In this document: one piece after another, positions 49,401 to 58,579 of the stretch
How the letters are laid out: the number at the start of each line of letters is the position of its first letter
How positions within the stretch are numbered: position 1 is the first letter of the stretch
NCBI GenBank assembly: GCA_943736015.1
Contig: OX031066.1
Coordinates: forward strand, 24,536,127 to 24,600,126
DNA: 64,000 nt
Reading direction: 5' to 3'
Source: Tridacna crocea
Taxonomy: Eukaryota > Mollusca > Bivalvia > Cardiida > Cardiidae
Notes under the pieces: model-generated
Seen by the model: only the letters and a program-made list of their open reading frames with translations
Database searches by the model: none
What the model was told of the DNA's origin: nothing
Position numbers and translations under genes: made by a program

Positions 49401-49835
49401 ATTCAGCCACGCCAAAACACAATGGGGAAAACAACAATAACAACAACAAAATGGCATGAAATTGTTGTATGCGCATGCCATATTTTTCGAATTTTCTACC
49501 CGTCTGATATGACACATCACCTACCCCCACCCCCAAATTTGGGAGGACTGTAGTAATACGCGCTAATAAAGTAGCAATGGAGAAAATGGCTATTGCCAAT
49601 AGGTTTAGGCCTGTTTTGATAAATGGTCGGTGCATAGGTAGCATGCTAGCTGATCATAGCTGAATGAGTCGCGCCACGTAGCATTTAAATGAGTAAACGT
49701 TTATTTTAAATTTGAAATTCTAAGTAACAATTGTTGCGTAGAAAAGTAGTCCGGTCCTGTACACAGAGTGCCAAAATTAGATAGATTAGTATTTGTAGAA
49801 TGCAATCTAGCGGGAGACAATCGTCATAAAACAAG
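49400..49835 (-). repeat. Family T dispersed repeat, copy 4
   Basis: In reverse: 'GGAGGACTGTAGTAATACGC', 'GCTAATAAAGTAGCAATGGA', 'AGAAAAGTAGTCCGGTCCTG' and 'AATGCAATCTAGCGGGAGAC'. It includes the C-rich ACCCCCACCCCC next to the conserved block. Confidence 0.7.
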
Positions 49836-50157
49836 TTCAAAGTCAAGGTCAAAACAAATCAAGTGCATGTACATGTACTTGAAGAAAAATCAAAATAAAT
49901 TTTACAGAAAATCTTCGCACAAGATACTTTAGGTCACAGAAAAGTTTCTCAAAAGGTGTAATTTCATTCCAACTAATCAAGCTAAAAGTTGCAAGAAGGC
50001 TAAAATTTCTCACTTTTGTATCTCAAGTACGATATGACACGTGGTCGAATTCCAATCCCAGGATTCTTAATTTAATGTAAGAAAATCCCATTTTCTAGTG
50101 CTCTGAATGTAATTAGAATTAAAACACCGAAACATTGATGTATGGAGCCATTTCAAT
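49836..50157. other. No recognised feature
   Basis: Contains a 20-bp perfect palindrome AAGTGCATGTACATGTACTT less one base pair; otherwise nothing. Confidence 0.45.
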
Positions 50158-50545
50158 CGTAAACCACATAACCCCGTGTTGTAAGGTAACTGAGGAAGAA
50201 AGCTTTTAACCCTTTACCTCATAAGGCATTTCTATGATATCTCTAACTGGCCTTACATAACAGCAAGGATGAAGCCGTTTCTTATGTGTATATAACACCG
50301 TTTGATAGTGTAGAAAACATTGTGGCAAAAGGTGAAATTGCTTGCCACGAGCAATTTCACCTTTTGCCATAATGTTTTCCAAAGGCTCCTACAAGCAATG
50401 CGTAGAAATGAGTATCTATGGAGTAAAGGGTTAATAGCATTGTGGGTAAGGGAGAAAACGATGTTAACCAGCATGTTCTCAATTTTCTACGATGGCTTTC
50501 ACCATTTCGAAGACAAACACAATAATTCGAGTCTAGTTTAATTTG
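50158..50545 (-). mobile_element. Family A element split by family B
   Basis: The left part 'AACCACATAACCCCGTGTTG' and 'GAGGAAGAAAGCTTTTAA' lies before B, and 'CATTGTGGGTAAGGGAGAAA', 'ACGATGTTAACCAGCATG' and 'TTTGTCGTTTACATACG' lie after. Confidence 0.65.
50206..50434 (+). mobile_element. Family B TTAA-flanked hairpin MITE inside A
   Basis: TTAA at 50206-50209 and 50431-50434, 221-bp element. Left end CCCTTTACCTCATAAGGC, hairpin 50318-50378 (centre GCTTGCCACGAGC), right end GGAGTAAAGGG. Confidence 0.9.
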
Positions 50546-50565
50546 TCGTTTACATACGTGTATAT

Positions 50566-50812
50566 GGGTCGTAATACGCGAAAAGGGACATTCGGACATT
50601 TGCGCAAAGTGTCGTCTCGGATCTGCCTGCGCAGGCTAATCCGGAATTTTACAACTATACATTAGTGCTACAGTATACTTGCGCAAGAAAAAAGTAAAAC
50701 ATTAAAACGGAAAGTGCCGTCTCGGATCAGCCTGCACGGACCGTGCAGGCTGATCCGAGACGGCACTTTACGCAAATGTCCGATTGCCGCTTTTCGAATG
50801 TTGCAAGCCACA
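50566..50812. mobile_element. Family E double-hairpin element
   Basis: First hairpin reduced to GATCTGCCTGCGCAGGCTAATC; second (50718-50772) perfect with core GCCTGCACGGACCGTGCAGGC. Ends 'GTCGTAATACGCGAAAAGGG' / 'CTTTTCGAATGTTGCAAGCC' are decayed. Confidence 0.8.
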
Positions 50813-50867
50813 TATGCTTTCAAGGTGGACAAGTCTAAACTTCTGTCGTCTGATAAAGAAATTAAAA

Positions 50868-51134
50868 TTATGTATGGTGTTAAACGCCGTTTTCAACAGT
50901 ATTTCAGTGCACCTATCCATGCTTTTACCAGTACTGCGGCGCACAATATTCTTTCCAATTCACTGGCTGCTTTCCCACATAACCATCAACGAAACAACGG
51001 TCAGCGGTCGAATGAATCCTATTGCAACTGACTATCATAAATCCTCGGAAAGAAATTGGCTGTGCCGGGGATCGGGCCCAACAACCACCATTTCTCAAGT
51101 CCTGTACGCTACCGACTGAGTTACCGAGGCTTGG
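50868..51134 (-). mobile_element. tRNA-derived SINE, family J
   Basis: Minus-strand head AACTCAGTCGGTAGCGTACAG less one base, degraded B box around GGGCCCGATCCCCGG, body 'CCGAGGATTTATGATAGTC', 3' end 'GTTGAAAACGGCGTTTAAC'. Confidence 0.7.
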
Positions 51135-51224
51135 CAAAGCATATAGCATTACTTCGCCAAACATGACCCATTTTCTTGTCTTGTATTTGATTTTTTTTCT
51201 AATTAATTAAACCTGTGCCTCAAA

Positions 51225-51440
51225 ATCCCCAGTTCTAACGATTCTGATAAAGAAGGCTTTTGAAAGCATTTGTGAGAAAAGGAGAAAATGCTGGTAACCA
51301 GCATTTTCTTCTTTTCCCACAATGCTTTCTAGCCTTTCTTAAACATATGCTATATCTCTACAGCAACACTTAATTTTTTGTAGTCTGAAAATGCTTTGAA
51401 TTTGGAGAAGACCATATTTTTTTTAATCGTTCGATAACGA
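51225..51440 (-). mobile_element. Family A hairpin MITE, ends decayed
   Basis: 'CTGATAAAGAAGGCTTTTGA', hairpin 51266-51327, far part 'TAGTCTGAAAATGCTTTGAA'. Confidence 0.7.
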
Positions 51441-52110
51441 TTCAGTGTACTCTTGCAACGTAAATCGTTATTCATGTTTTCTACTGATTTTCACTTCTCA
51501 AAGACAAACAGGTCCGCTCGCAAACTCCTAACCGAAATTCAACTCAGCTTTTAATTAGATTTATATTAAATCTCAATTTATTTCTCTCCACACAACGAAC
51601 CTTAAAAGATTATAGCATAAAATGACTCTCCGTTTGTCTCCGCGTATTTCACTTGAAACACGTTTGTATTGAAAAAAAAAATCTGTAGCTTACTAGGTTC
51701 TCTTGAAAATTAGTATTGTTACATGTCTTGGTATTCATCAAAGCGCTAACGCACCGAAGGAAGCGGATATTCTTTTCTAGCTCCCAATACATTCTACTAT
51801 TTGGTATGTTCTACTATACATGAGAAATCTAATCCTTGAGATTAGGGTCCGAGTTCACCAGGGTCCGAGTTCTTCAGCAAAGAGGTATGTTCTTGTATAA
51901 AAGTGCTAGATTGCGCAGAGATCTTAAACCTGGCACGATTTTTGTTTTAATCTAGCTGAAAATCTTTTGTCACCTTAAAAGGGCAACTGAAACATGCTGT
52001 ATAATTTCTTTTTGAGAGCATTCAGTATCGAGTTGAACTGCTTTGTTTGCATAACATTGGCGGAACTATTTTGTTAGTATACGAAATTGGTTTTGTTTAC
52101 ACGCGTACCC
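51441..52110. other. No recognised feature
   Basis: Includes a short direct repeat GGGTCCGAGTTC (51846 and 51861). No gene or repeat family recognised. Confidence 0.5.
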
Positions 52111-52119
52111 AGGCAAAAC

Positions 52120-52532
52120 CATCTTCGCGAGCCAAGGTTACGATCACTGCGTGGATCTTACCTTAGCTAATTGAACCCGATTTCGAGATTCCTGCTATGC
52201 GTCCTCTATTAGATTCTGGTTATTAAACTCCCCCCTTTACATCATATTTCTGAAAGCCAATGAAATATCTTTTTACCTACCGCTTACAAATAGTTATTCA
52301 TCATGAAGCGATAAGCAGACATCCACGTGGGTTTCCATGTATACCTTCTATTCGAGAGGTCGCAACCTTATTTTATTTTTATCAAAAATGAAATGCTACG
52401 AGCGATTTCATTCGTTGCAGTCAGAGCTGGCTGCATCCAATGAAAAAGCGCATCGGGAGAATGTAAAAATCAAGCTCGATCCGCCAAGGGTAGAATAGCG
52501 TAGTGAATCGTCAGGCTTGGCTTGCGAAGATG
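52120..52532. mobile_element. 413-bp inverted-repeat element with 9-bp target duplication
   Basis: AGGCAAAAC occurs at 52111-52119 and 52533-52541. The ends CATCTTCGCGAGCCAAG and CTTGGCTTGCGAAGATG are inverted with one mismatch and pairing continues through ACGATCACTGCG / CGTAGTGAATCGT. No coding frame. 9-bp duplications are typical of Mutator-like elements; that assignment is inference. Confidence 0.8.
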
Positions 52533-52695
52533 AGGCAAAACCTGCCGGAAGCAAAGATCTGACCTAGATAAAGATAGTAGGCTTCAGAAACCAGTATATA
52601 CATGTGGGAACTATGACAGCAGGGTAAACCTGCCGCCAATAACACAATGGCAACGTATTAGCGACCAAGACAGACTGTGCAGTTTGACCTTGGAT

Positions 52696-52835
52696 CTGAC
52701 CATTTGGTTTAGCCAATCAGAAGTTATTTTACTTTCAGATTTAGGTAGAAGTTATTTTACTTTCCGATTTAGGTATTTCTAGAGAACAAGACTAAAGATT
52801 TTTATGAAATAAAAATTCTTGATGGAAACGGACAC
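52696..52835. repeat. Family G half with 27-bp tandem duplication
   Basis: The right half from GGTTTAGCCAATCAG is present. GAAGTTATTTTACTTTC + AGATTTAGGT-type sequence occurs twice in tandem (52720-52746 and 52748-52774). Confidence 0.65.
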
Positions 52836-52886
52836 AACTTTTACTAACCAAGAATGAAAAGCATGTTGCGATAGATTCGAGATTAA

Positions 52887-53136
52887 ATGGCCTACAACAC
52901 GTAAAAAGAGGCATTCGGACATTTGGGTAAAGTGCCGTCTCAGATCTGCCTGCGCAGGCTAATCCGAAACGACACTTCCAGTTTCTATGTAATTTTCTGC
53001 TTTGCGTGTCTACTTAAGCACTTCTTATGTAGTGGTAAAGTGCCTTCTCCAATTAGCTTGCGCGGTATGTGCAGGCTGATCCGAGACGACGCTTCACGCA
53101 AATGTCTCAAAGCCCCTTTTTGCATGTTGCAAGCCA
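52887..53136. mobile_element. Family E double-hairpin element
   Basis: First core CTGCCTGCGCAGGC; second decayed (GCTTGCGCGGTATGTGCAGGC). Outer ends 'GGCCTACAACACG' / 'CATGTTGCAAGCC'; linker 'GTGTCTACTTAAGCACTTC'. Confidence 0.75.
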
Positions 53137-53219
53137 TATAATCTATTATCATGTTGTTGTGTGCTGTGATACTGACTCCTCTCCCGTCATGGGTAAAAAC
53201 ACCCACACAAACACACACA

Positions 53220-53292
53220 GACGGCTTTGCGCACGGTAAGGATCAAGATCAGACTGAACAGAAAATGCCATCTGATCTATACCGTCCGTTTT
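53220..53292 (+). repeat. Family C hairpin
   Basis: 'TGCGCACGGTAAGGATCAAG', 'ATCAGACTGAACAGAAAATG' and 'CCATCTGATCTATACCGTCC', with partial pairing. Confidence 0.6.
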
Positions 53293-53442
53293 TTTTAGTC
53301 AATCCAGAAAGATTGAAATCCTTTTTGAGTGCCCATGGATTCTATTTTCAGCCGTCGAACTCGGTCGACTTTTTTCTTCATGGCGCCAGAGGAGTTTACC
53401 ATTAAACTGCTAAATAACTTCGATTGTTTGAACCTCGATTTC

Positions 53443-53521
53443 CTTCAAATATTGTCAGTACCACGTAACTACAGCTTGAAACAAGCTGTGGTTACGAGGT
53501 TTTTGAGGTAAACTGACGATG
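53443..53521. repeat. Family I hairpin
   Basis: 'ATTGTCAGTACCACGTAACT' pairs with 'GTTACGAGGTTTTTGAGGTA' and AACTGACGAT, centre CAGCTTGAAACAAGCTG; the left arm is shortened. Confidence 0.7.
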
Positions 53522-53587
53522 AAATTTTCAATCCGTTAGTAAAACTCTAAATAATGCTATTTCAAACTTACATTTATGAGAAAAAAA

Positions 53588-53735
53588 TGTCTCTACTGGA
53601 CAGTGTAAATCAAAGATCAGACTGCACGTTTCGTGCAGTCTACTCTCGATCTACACGTCCCATGCAGTCTAATCTCGATCTACACTGTCCGAAAAAGGTC
53701 GGTGAGTCGTGCTTGGCAGCCCGAGAGTGAAACAA
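53588..53735 (-). repeat. Family C hairpin with duplicated arm
   Basis: Stem 'CTGGACAGTGTAAATCAAAG' / 'ATGCAGTCTAATCTCGATCT'. The arm GCAGTCTA.TCTCGATCTACAC is present twice (about 53634 and 53661); then 'GTCGGTGAGTCGTGCTTGGC'. Confidence 0.65.
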
Positions 53736-53984
53736 GCTCAAAGACTTTGTTAGGTATGCCAGGGATTAAAGAGGGCTTCATGGGAATGAGAGGTTAATTA
53801 CTGGCAGCTTGTTTATCTATACAACACGAATTAATAGATAATAAAACACATTCTCGGTTTATTTTTTTGAAACTTTCCTAAGCACTTGTACATAACCATA
53901 TCTTCATGATAAACGGTAAATTTGTATATCTTTTCTGCCGAAAGTAACCGGCTTTTTATCGATAGATTCCGAAATCAGGGCCCG

Positions 53985-54130
53985 TATTCACAAATTATTT
54001 TTAAGAACTTTCTTGGTCTATGTCTCCAGAATTTCGTAATTTTGAAAAAAAAAAACAAACCAGAACTTCGTGAAAATCTAGAAGAATAAGACTAGGAATA
54101 ATCCTGAGAAGGTTGGTCAATACGGATCCA
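53985..54130. mobile_element. Family G element, centre deleted
   Basis: 'GGGCCCGTATTCACAAATTA' and 'AGAAGGTTGGTCAATACGGA' are the ends; the ATTGG palindrome is missing. Confidence 0.7.
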
Positions 54131-54221
54131 GGACTCGACTATCTTGCTCTGATTGCGCTGCTACGCTAAGCCCGTGAGCTCAGTCAGTACAGGCTTTTTA
54201 TCGATATATGGCGATGTCAGC

Positions 54222-54425
54222 TGGGCCCGTATTCACCAATAATTCTCAAGAACATTCTTGGTCTCTGTCTCCAAAATTTCGTAATTTTGAAAAAAAAAAC
54301 ACAACTTCTGATTGGCTAAAGCAAATGGTTTAGCCAATCAGAAGTCGTGTTAGTTTCAAATTTTAGAAAATCTTGAAGAATAAGATTGGGAATAATATTG
54401 AGAATGGTTGGTAAATACGGACCCA
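54222..54425. mobile_element. Family G fold-back element, complete
   Basis: 'GGGCCCGTATTCACCAATAA' to 'GTTGGTAAATACGGACCCAG', centre GATTGGCTAAAGC/AAATGGTTTAGCCAATC. Confidence 0.75.
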
Positions 54426-54445
54426 GGACTCTCGACTATCTTGCT

Positions 54446-54755
54446 GCGCCAAGCCCGTGAGCTCAGTCGGTACAGGACTTTAGAACACGGGGTCGCTGGT
54501 ATGAACCCCGACTCGACAATTTTTTCCCCAATGAATGATGATAGTAATCGCGACAGGATTCATTCCTCTCTCACTGCTAATCATTGTTTCGACGATGGCT
54601 ATGTGGGAAAGCAGCCAGTGGCTTCGAGAGAATATAGTGCGGAGTACTGGCAAAAGAAACTACAGGGAAGCATGTATAGGTGCACTGGTCGCTGTGATTA
54701 ACAAAAAATGATATTGAAAGTGGCGCCAAACACCATACATGATCAATCTATCTTG
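54446..54755 (+). mobile_element. tRNA-derived SINE, family J
   Basis: Head GTGAGCTCAGTCGGTACAGG (A-box region) and GCTGGTATGAACCCCGAC (B-box region); body 'ATGAATGATGATAGTAATCG', 'GCGGAGTACTGGCAAAAGAA'; 3' end 'AAAATGATATTGAAAGTGGC'. Confidence 0.75.
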
Positions 54756-54779
54756 ATCAGGGTCGTAAAAATGTTGTGT

Positions 54780-55216
54780 CCGGTGTCCGTGGTCGTGAGG
54801 TAGAGCGTCGGCCTCATAACCTAAAGGTCCTGAATTCGATACCCTGGAGCGGGTTTCAACTTTGGGATTTTCATTGGCCCACACATTCGGCGCGAGCACT
54901 GGTGCAGTTCCCAGGAAGCAGAATCGAGAGAGATTAGCATAAGTTGTAAGAACTTGTTTCTCACTCGATGTAAAATAAATATGTTTAACCCATTACCACA
55001 CAATCCCTACTTTTGACGCCCCTGAGAAAGAGGCCTTTTGAAAATACTGTAGGAAAAGGAGAAAATGCTGGTAACCAGCATTTTCTCCTTTTCCCACAGT
55101 GTTTTCTACCCTACCTAGAACAAATTTCAATTTTTTAAGTCATCTTTATTTCGTCGTCTGCAAATGCTTTCAATTTGAACCAGTCTAAAATTTTGTCGTG
55201 TGGTAAAGAGTTAGAC
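54780..55216 (+). mobile_element. SINE family N with a nested family A, 14-bp target duplication
   Basis: TAAAAATGTTGTGT occurs at 54766-54779 and 55217-55230. Head GTCGTGAGGTAGAGCGTCGG and GAATTCGATACC; body 'TTGGGATTTTCATTGGCCCA'; tail 'AAATAAATATGTTTAA' interrupted at its TTAA by A, then ACTAAAAAT resumes. Confidence 0.85.
54985..55214 (-). mobile_element. Family A hairpin MITE inside SINE N
   Basis: TTAA (54985-54988) and TTAG (55211-55214) flank 222 bp. Left end CCCATTACCACACAATCCC, hairpin 55046-55107, right end GTCGTGTGGTAAAGAG. The uninterrupted SINE at 16031 reads GTTTAAACTAAAAAT here. Confidence 0.9.
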
Positions 55217-55230
55217 TAAAAATGTTGTGT

Positions 55231-55504
55231 GGTAAATGATTTAGACACAGCTATCTAGGGCAAAAACGAAGGATTACATGTTCTATATGGATAGAATGCA
55301 AATTAAGTATCAATATAACATGGCCTAGTCATGAAATTCGATCAGCAAAGAAAAAAAGGGATTTTCGAAAGTCACTTATACATGTTATTTAACGTGACAA
55401 AAGCTAACGAAATTAATTTTGCGGTTTTGAAAGCTCCTCCATATTTGTTGGGGATAGACCAATTCTTTTTGTTCTCATACTGAATCTTTCCTATATGACA
55501 AGCT
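55231..55504. other. No recognised feature
   Basis: AT-rich spacer. Confidence 0.5.
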
Positions 55505-55690
55505 TTAAGACTTTTCCCAATTCAAAGCATTTGCACGCAATATACTCGAAAATTATACATAAAAGCTCACGTTCTCCGAAAGGGTAGAAAACATTGTGGG
55601 AAAAGGAGAAAATGCTGGTCACCTAAATGTTTTCAAAAAAAACTTTTCCCTTACTATCCTTGAATTCGGGATTATATGGTGTATGATTAA
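55505..55690 (+). mobile_element. Family A element lacking one hairpin arm
   Basis: 'TTCAAAGCATTTGCACGCAA', 'TAGAAAACATTGTGGGAAAA' and GGAGAAAATGCTGG, then directly TCACCTAAATGTTTTC. The whole closing arm is deleted. Confidence 0.65.
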
Positions 55691-55975
55691 ACACAAAATA
55701 ATAGAGCAAAGTACCCTATTATCGACAAGTTAAGCACTTCAACCTGAATTTCGGCGAGCAATGTGTTTTTCCAATCGGAAAGTAACCATGTTTATAAAGC
55801 AAGATTTCATTGGATATTTCATGCAATGACTAGGTTCATACAAAGAAAACTCGACCAATGAAATGCCTTGAAACAGCTACTCTCATTTTGATGGAATTCA
55901 ACAAAGGTTCCTATCATCGACACCCTTCAACTCCTATTATCGACACCCACGAGGATTTAAAAAAAAAAAAACAGT

Positions 55976-56073
55976 TTAACCCTCTTCAATAATCATTTAT
56001 TCTGTGATTTTGACGCCTACAAATGCTGTCAATTCGGTCAAGTCCAAAATTTTGTCATCAGGTAAAAGGTTAA
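55976..56073 (-). mobile_element. Family A, internally deleted 90-bp copy
   Basis: TTAA at 55976-55979 and 56070-56073. Left CCCTCTTCAATAATC, right 'CCAAAATTTTGTCATCAGGT' + AAAAGG. The hairpin and about 130 bp are missing. Confidence 0.7.
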
Positions 56074-56194
56074 ATCAGTAATTTACGTTTTAAAAACCAA
56101 AACAAATTTAAATGGTATTTAAAACAGCATACCGACTTCATTGAAACACTTTTAACAACAACCTTTACTGCAAGCCAAAGTACCTACGAACAAA

Positions 56195-56450
56195 ATTTGC
56201 GCAAGTTTTAGGTGACTATAGTATGGTGGCATATTTATGCCACGAGATACGAGATAACTGTCATGATTATTTTAGAAACCTTTTGCGATAAATCAAAGCT
56301 TCCTAGAAAATGAATCTAGATGAAAAGATTTTCAAATTTCCATGACACTTTCATTCATCGCCACAGTCTTCTAAAATAATGATAGTTACTGCGTATTTCG
56401 TGGCAGAAGTATGCCACCATACCATAGTTATGTAAAACTTGTAAAAGCTC
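56195..56450. mobile_element. Inverted repeat Y next to an F tail
   Basis: Arms of about 85 bp: 'TATGGTGGCATATTTATGCC' (56222-56241) and 'GGCAGAAGTATGCCACCATA' (56402-56421) with flanking complementarity, separated by about 85 bp. It lies where other F copies have their own hairpin. Confidence 0.7.
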
Positions 56451-56526
56451 TATCTGTATTTGATATTTGTTGTTTAGAAGAGTTGTGGCCACGTTCCTTT
56501 GATACTGCAGATTTATGGCAATAACA

Positions 56527-56888
56527 TTACAAAGTTTTACCAATCCAACGATTGTTAAGCAAATTTTACCTGTTTTTTAGTTTTAAAAAAATTGAGTGGG
56601 CTGACGAATTAGAACTTCCCTTCTAAGTGCCCCAATTCAATGAAAACTGATGTCACTGGGAATTGACGTCACTGAAATCTTGGTAACACGTAATAAAACG
56701 TGCAGCTTGGCACATAGTCTCTTGGTGTTAATCTTGATCGACGCCGCCATTTTAGATGTTGTGTTGATAGAGTAGTCATGTGTACAGTGCTCCCGAAAGG
56801 GAAACTTCTTTTACATTGGTTTTGCCAGTGTACATGATATATGTGTTCCGGGCATACTATCCAATCAGATCACGAGAAATTTCTTCGT
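56527..56888 (+). mobile_element. Family F tail without the F hairpin
   Basis: 'ACAAAGTTTTACCAATCCAA', TGACGTCA (56664-56671), 'GATCGACGCCGCCATTTTAG' and 'CCAATCAGATCACGAGAAAT' match the F tail. The F hairpin GTTGTACGGTC is absent. Confidence 0.7.
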
Positions 56889-57106
56889 ACCGAGAAGCAG
56901 ATAAAAATCCAATAGGTTCAGATATGCCTAAAAAAAGGCCACTAAAAACTGGAAAAACAACAACAAGTTTTACTCGCTAAATTAACAACGCTTGGTGAAA
57001 ACTACGGAACCATGAATAAAAAAGCCGTCGCCAAGAAATTTATCATTAATCGTATACTTTTTTCAGACCGCCTAGATTCTTTACCAAACAATTTTCTTCA
57101 ATCAAT

Positions 57107-58135
57107 ATTAGTTGTACGGTCAGGTGGCAGGGGACTTGGAAACATGTGAATCATGTCACCCCGAGCCGAAGGCTAAAAAAACCATACAACGAATTTATTA
57201 TACTGCAAAGTTTTACCTTTTATAAGCGTGTTAAGCGAAATTTTCCTGTATTATAATCTCACGAATCGAGTATGTTGGCGAAATAAAAATTCCCTTTTGA
57301 ATGCCCAATTCAATGAAAACTTACGTCACTGAAAACTGAAGTCACTAAAACGTGCAGTTTGGTGTATAAATGTGCAGTCTGGTGATCGCAATCTCCGACC
57401 AGAGTTGTCGTTCGTTACTCTCACCATACATCTCTACAATGAGCTAAATGACAAGCATCTTGTCAAACCGAGGAAACGATGTTTTGTTACTGTTTAACTC
57501 TTTTATGTGTAACGTTATAAAGTAGAAAAAGGAAATGTGATTCTGTATACATTATAGGTGCATTCAAACTGATGAATTTACCTGCATACAAACTATTTCT
57601 TTCGAGACTCTTTACTGATTAGAATCTTACGCCAATTTTAACAAAGATGGCTGCGCCCATGAATGATGACAATAGATTTGACACACAGATGGATCTTAGT
57701 TTATGAGATTGAAAAACAAGTTATGGTCCTTTAAAAGACATTTAAGTTTTTCAGAAAATCCCTCTTTTCCACATTTCCTACACTTAGTCTGATTGGCCGT
57801 ATGCTGTTTGAACAGCACACAAAATAATCGATATTGGCCTTTCTTTCACCAGCGTTTGTGTCGCCATTTTGAATTCTGGTCATGTGACGAAAGTATCACG
57901 TAATGACGGACAACTTTCTGAGCCCACTACAGAGGTGAATGTGAATGATCCGGAGTGCAAGAGAGTGTGGTGATCGATCGACGCCGCCATTTTCGATGTT
58001 GTGTTGCACGTGTAGTGATGGCACTCAAAAGGGAAACTGGCTTTACCTGAATTTTGCCTGTGAACATGATATATATGTTCCCGGCATGTCAACCAAACTG
58101 GTCGCGAGAAATTTCTTTGCGGTATAATAATGTGT
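57107..58135 (+). mobile_element. Family F element, hairpin shortened, tail split by an insertion
   Basis: Left portion 57107-57388 (TTAGTTGTACGGTCAGGTGG, collapsed hairpin ending CCATACAAC, tail 'GTGCAGTTTGG'); right portion 57968-58135 ('GATCGACGCCGCCATTTTCG' to 'CTTTGCGGTATAATAATG'). Confidence 0.75.
57389..57967. mobile_element. 579-bp insertion in F with 9-bp target duplication
   Basis: TGGTGATCG is at 57380-57388 and 57968-57976, and single in the uninterrupted F at 18867-18875. Ends CAATCTCCGACC and GCAAGAGAGTG are at best weakly inverted (CAnTCTC). The interior has no frame or family I recognise. Confidence 0.75.
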
Positions 58136-58136
58136 T

Positions 58137-58382
58137 TTAACCCATTACCACACAATCCCTACTTTTGACGACCATGAAAAAGAAGCCTTTAGAAAACATT
58201 GTGGGAAAATAAGAAAATGCTAGTAGCCAGCATTTTCTCCTTTTTCCAACAATGTTTTTCCATCTTTCCAACAACAAATTTTAATTTTTTTTGCCAAATG
58301 TATTTTGTCGTCTACAAAATTAATGCTTTCAGTTTGGACAAGCCTAAACTATTGTCGTTTGGTAAAGAGTAAACTAACACCA
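58137..58382 (-). mobile_element. Family A hairpin MITE
   Basis: TTAA (58137-58140), then CCCATTACCACACAATCCC; hairpin 58198-58255 with some mismatches; right end GTCGTTTGGTAAAGAG then TAAA. Confidence 0.8.
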
Positions 58383-58394
58383 GGAACTAGGAAG

Positions 58395-58575
58395 ACCTCA
58401 AAAAAGTGAGAAAAAAAAAAATAGAAAATGCTTTCACCCGGCGCTTTCTCCCCTTTTCCTAAAATACTTTCTTACCCGTCGAAAAGAAATCTTTCAATCA
58501 CTGTTAACTATTCGTCTGCAAATGCTTTTAGTTTGAACTAAAAAAAAAAACATTTGATGATATGTCCAGTTAATA
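58395..58575 (-). repeat. Family A, strongly decayed
   Basis: 'TAGAAAATGCTTTCACCCGG' / 'GCGCTTTCTCCCCTTTTCC' and 'ATTCGTCTGCAAATGCTTTT' keep the A order. Confidence 0.55.
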
Positions 58576-58579
58576 AAAA

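Larger units (their letters stand above)
53949..54470 (+). repeat. Tandem segmental duplication carrying a G element
   Basis: Two consecutive units share 'GGCTTTTTATCGATA', a G element, 'CGACTATCTTGCT' and 'AAGCCCGTGAGCTCAGTC'. The second unit has the complete G, the first a shortened one. Confidence 0.7.
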
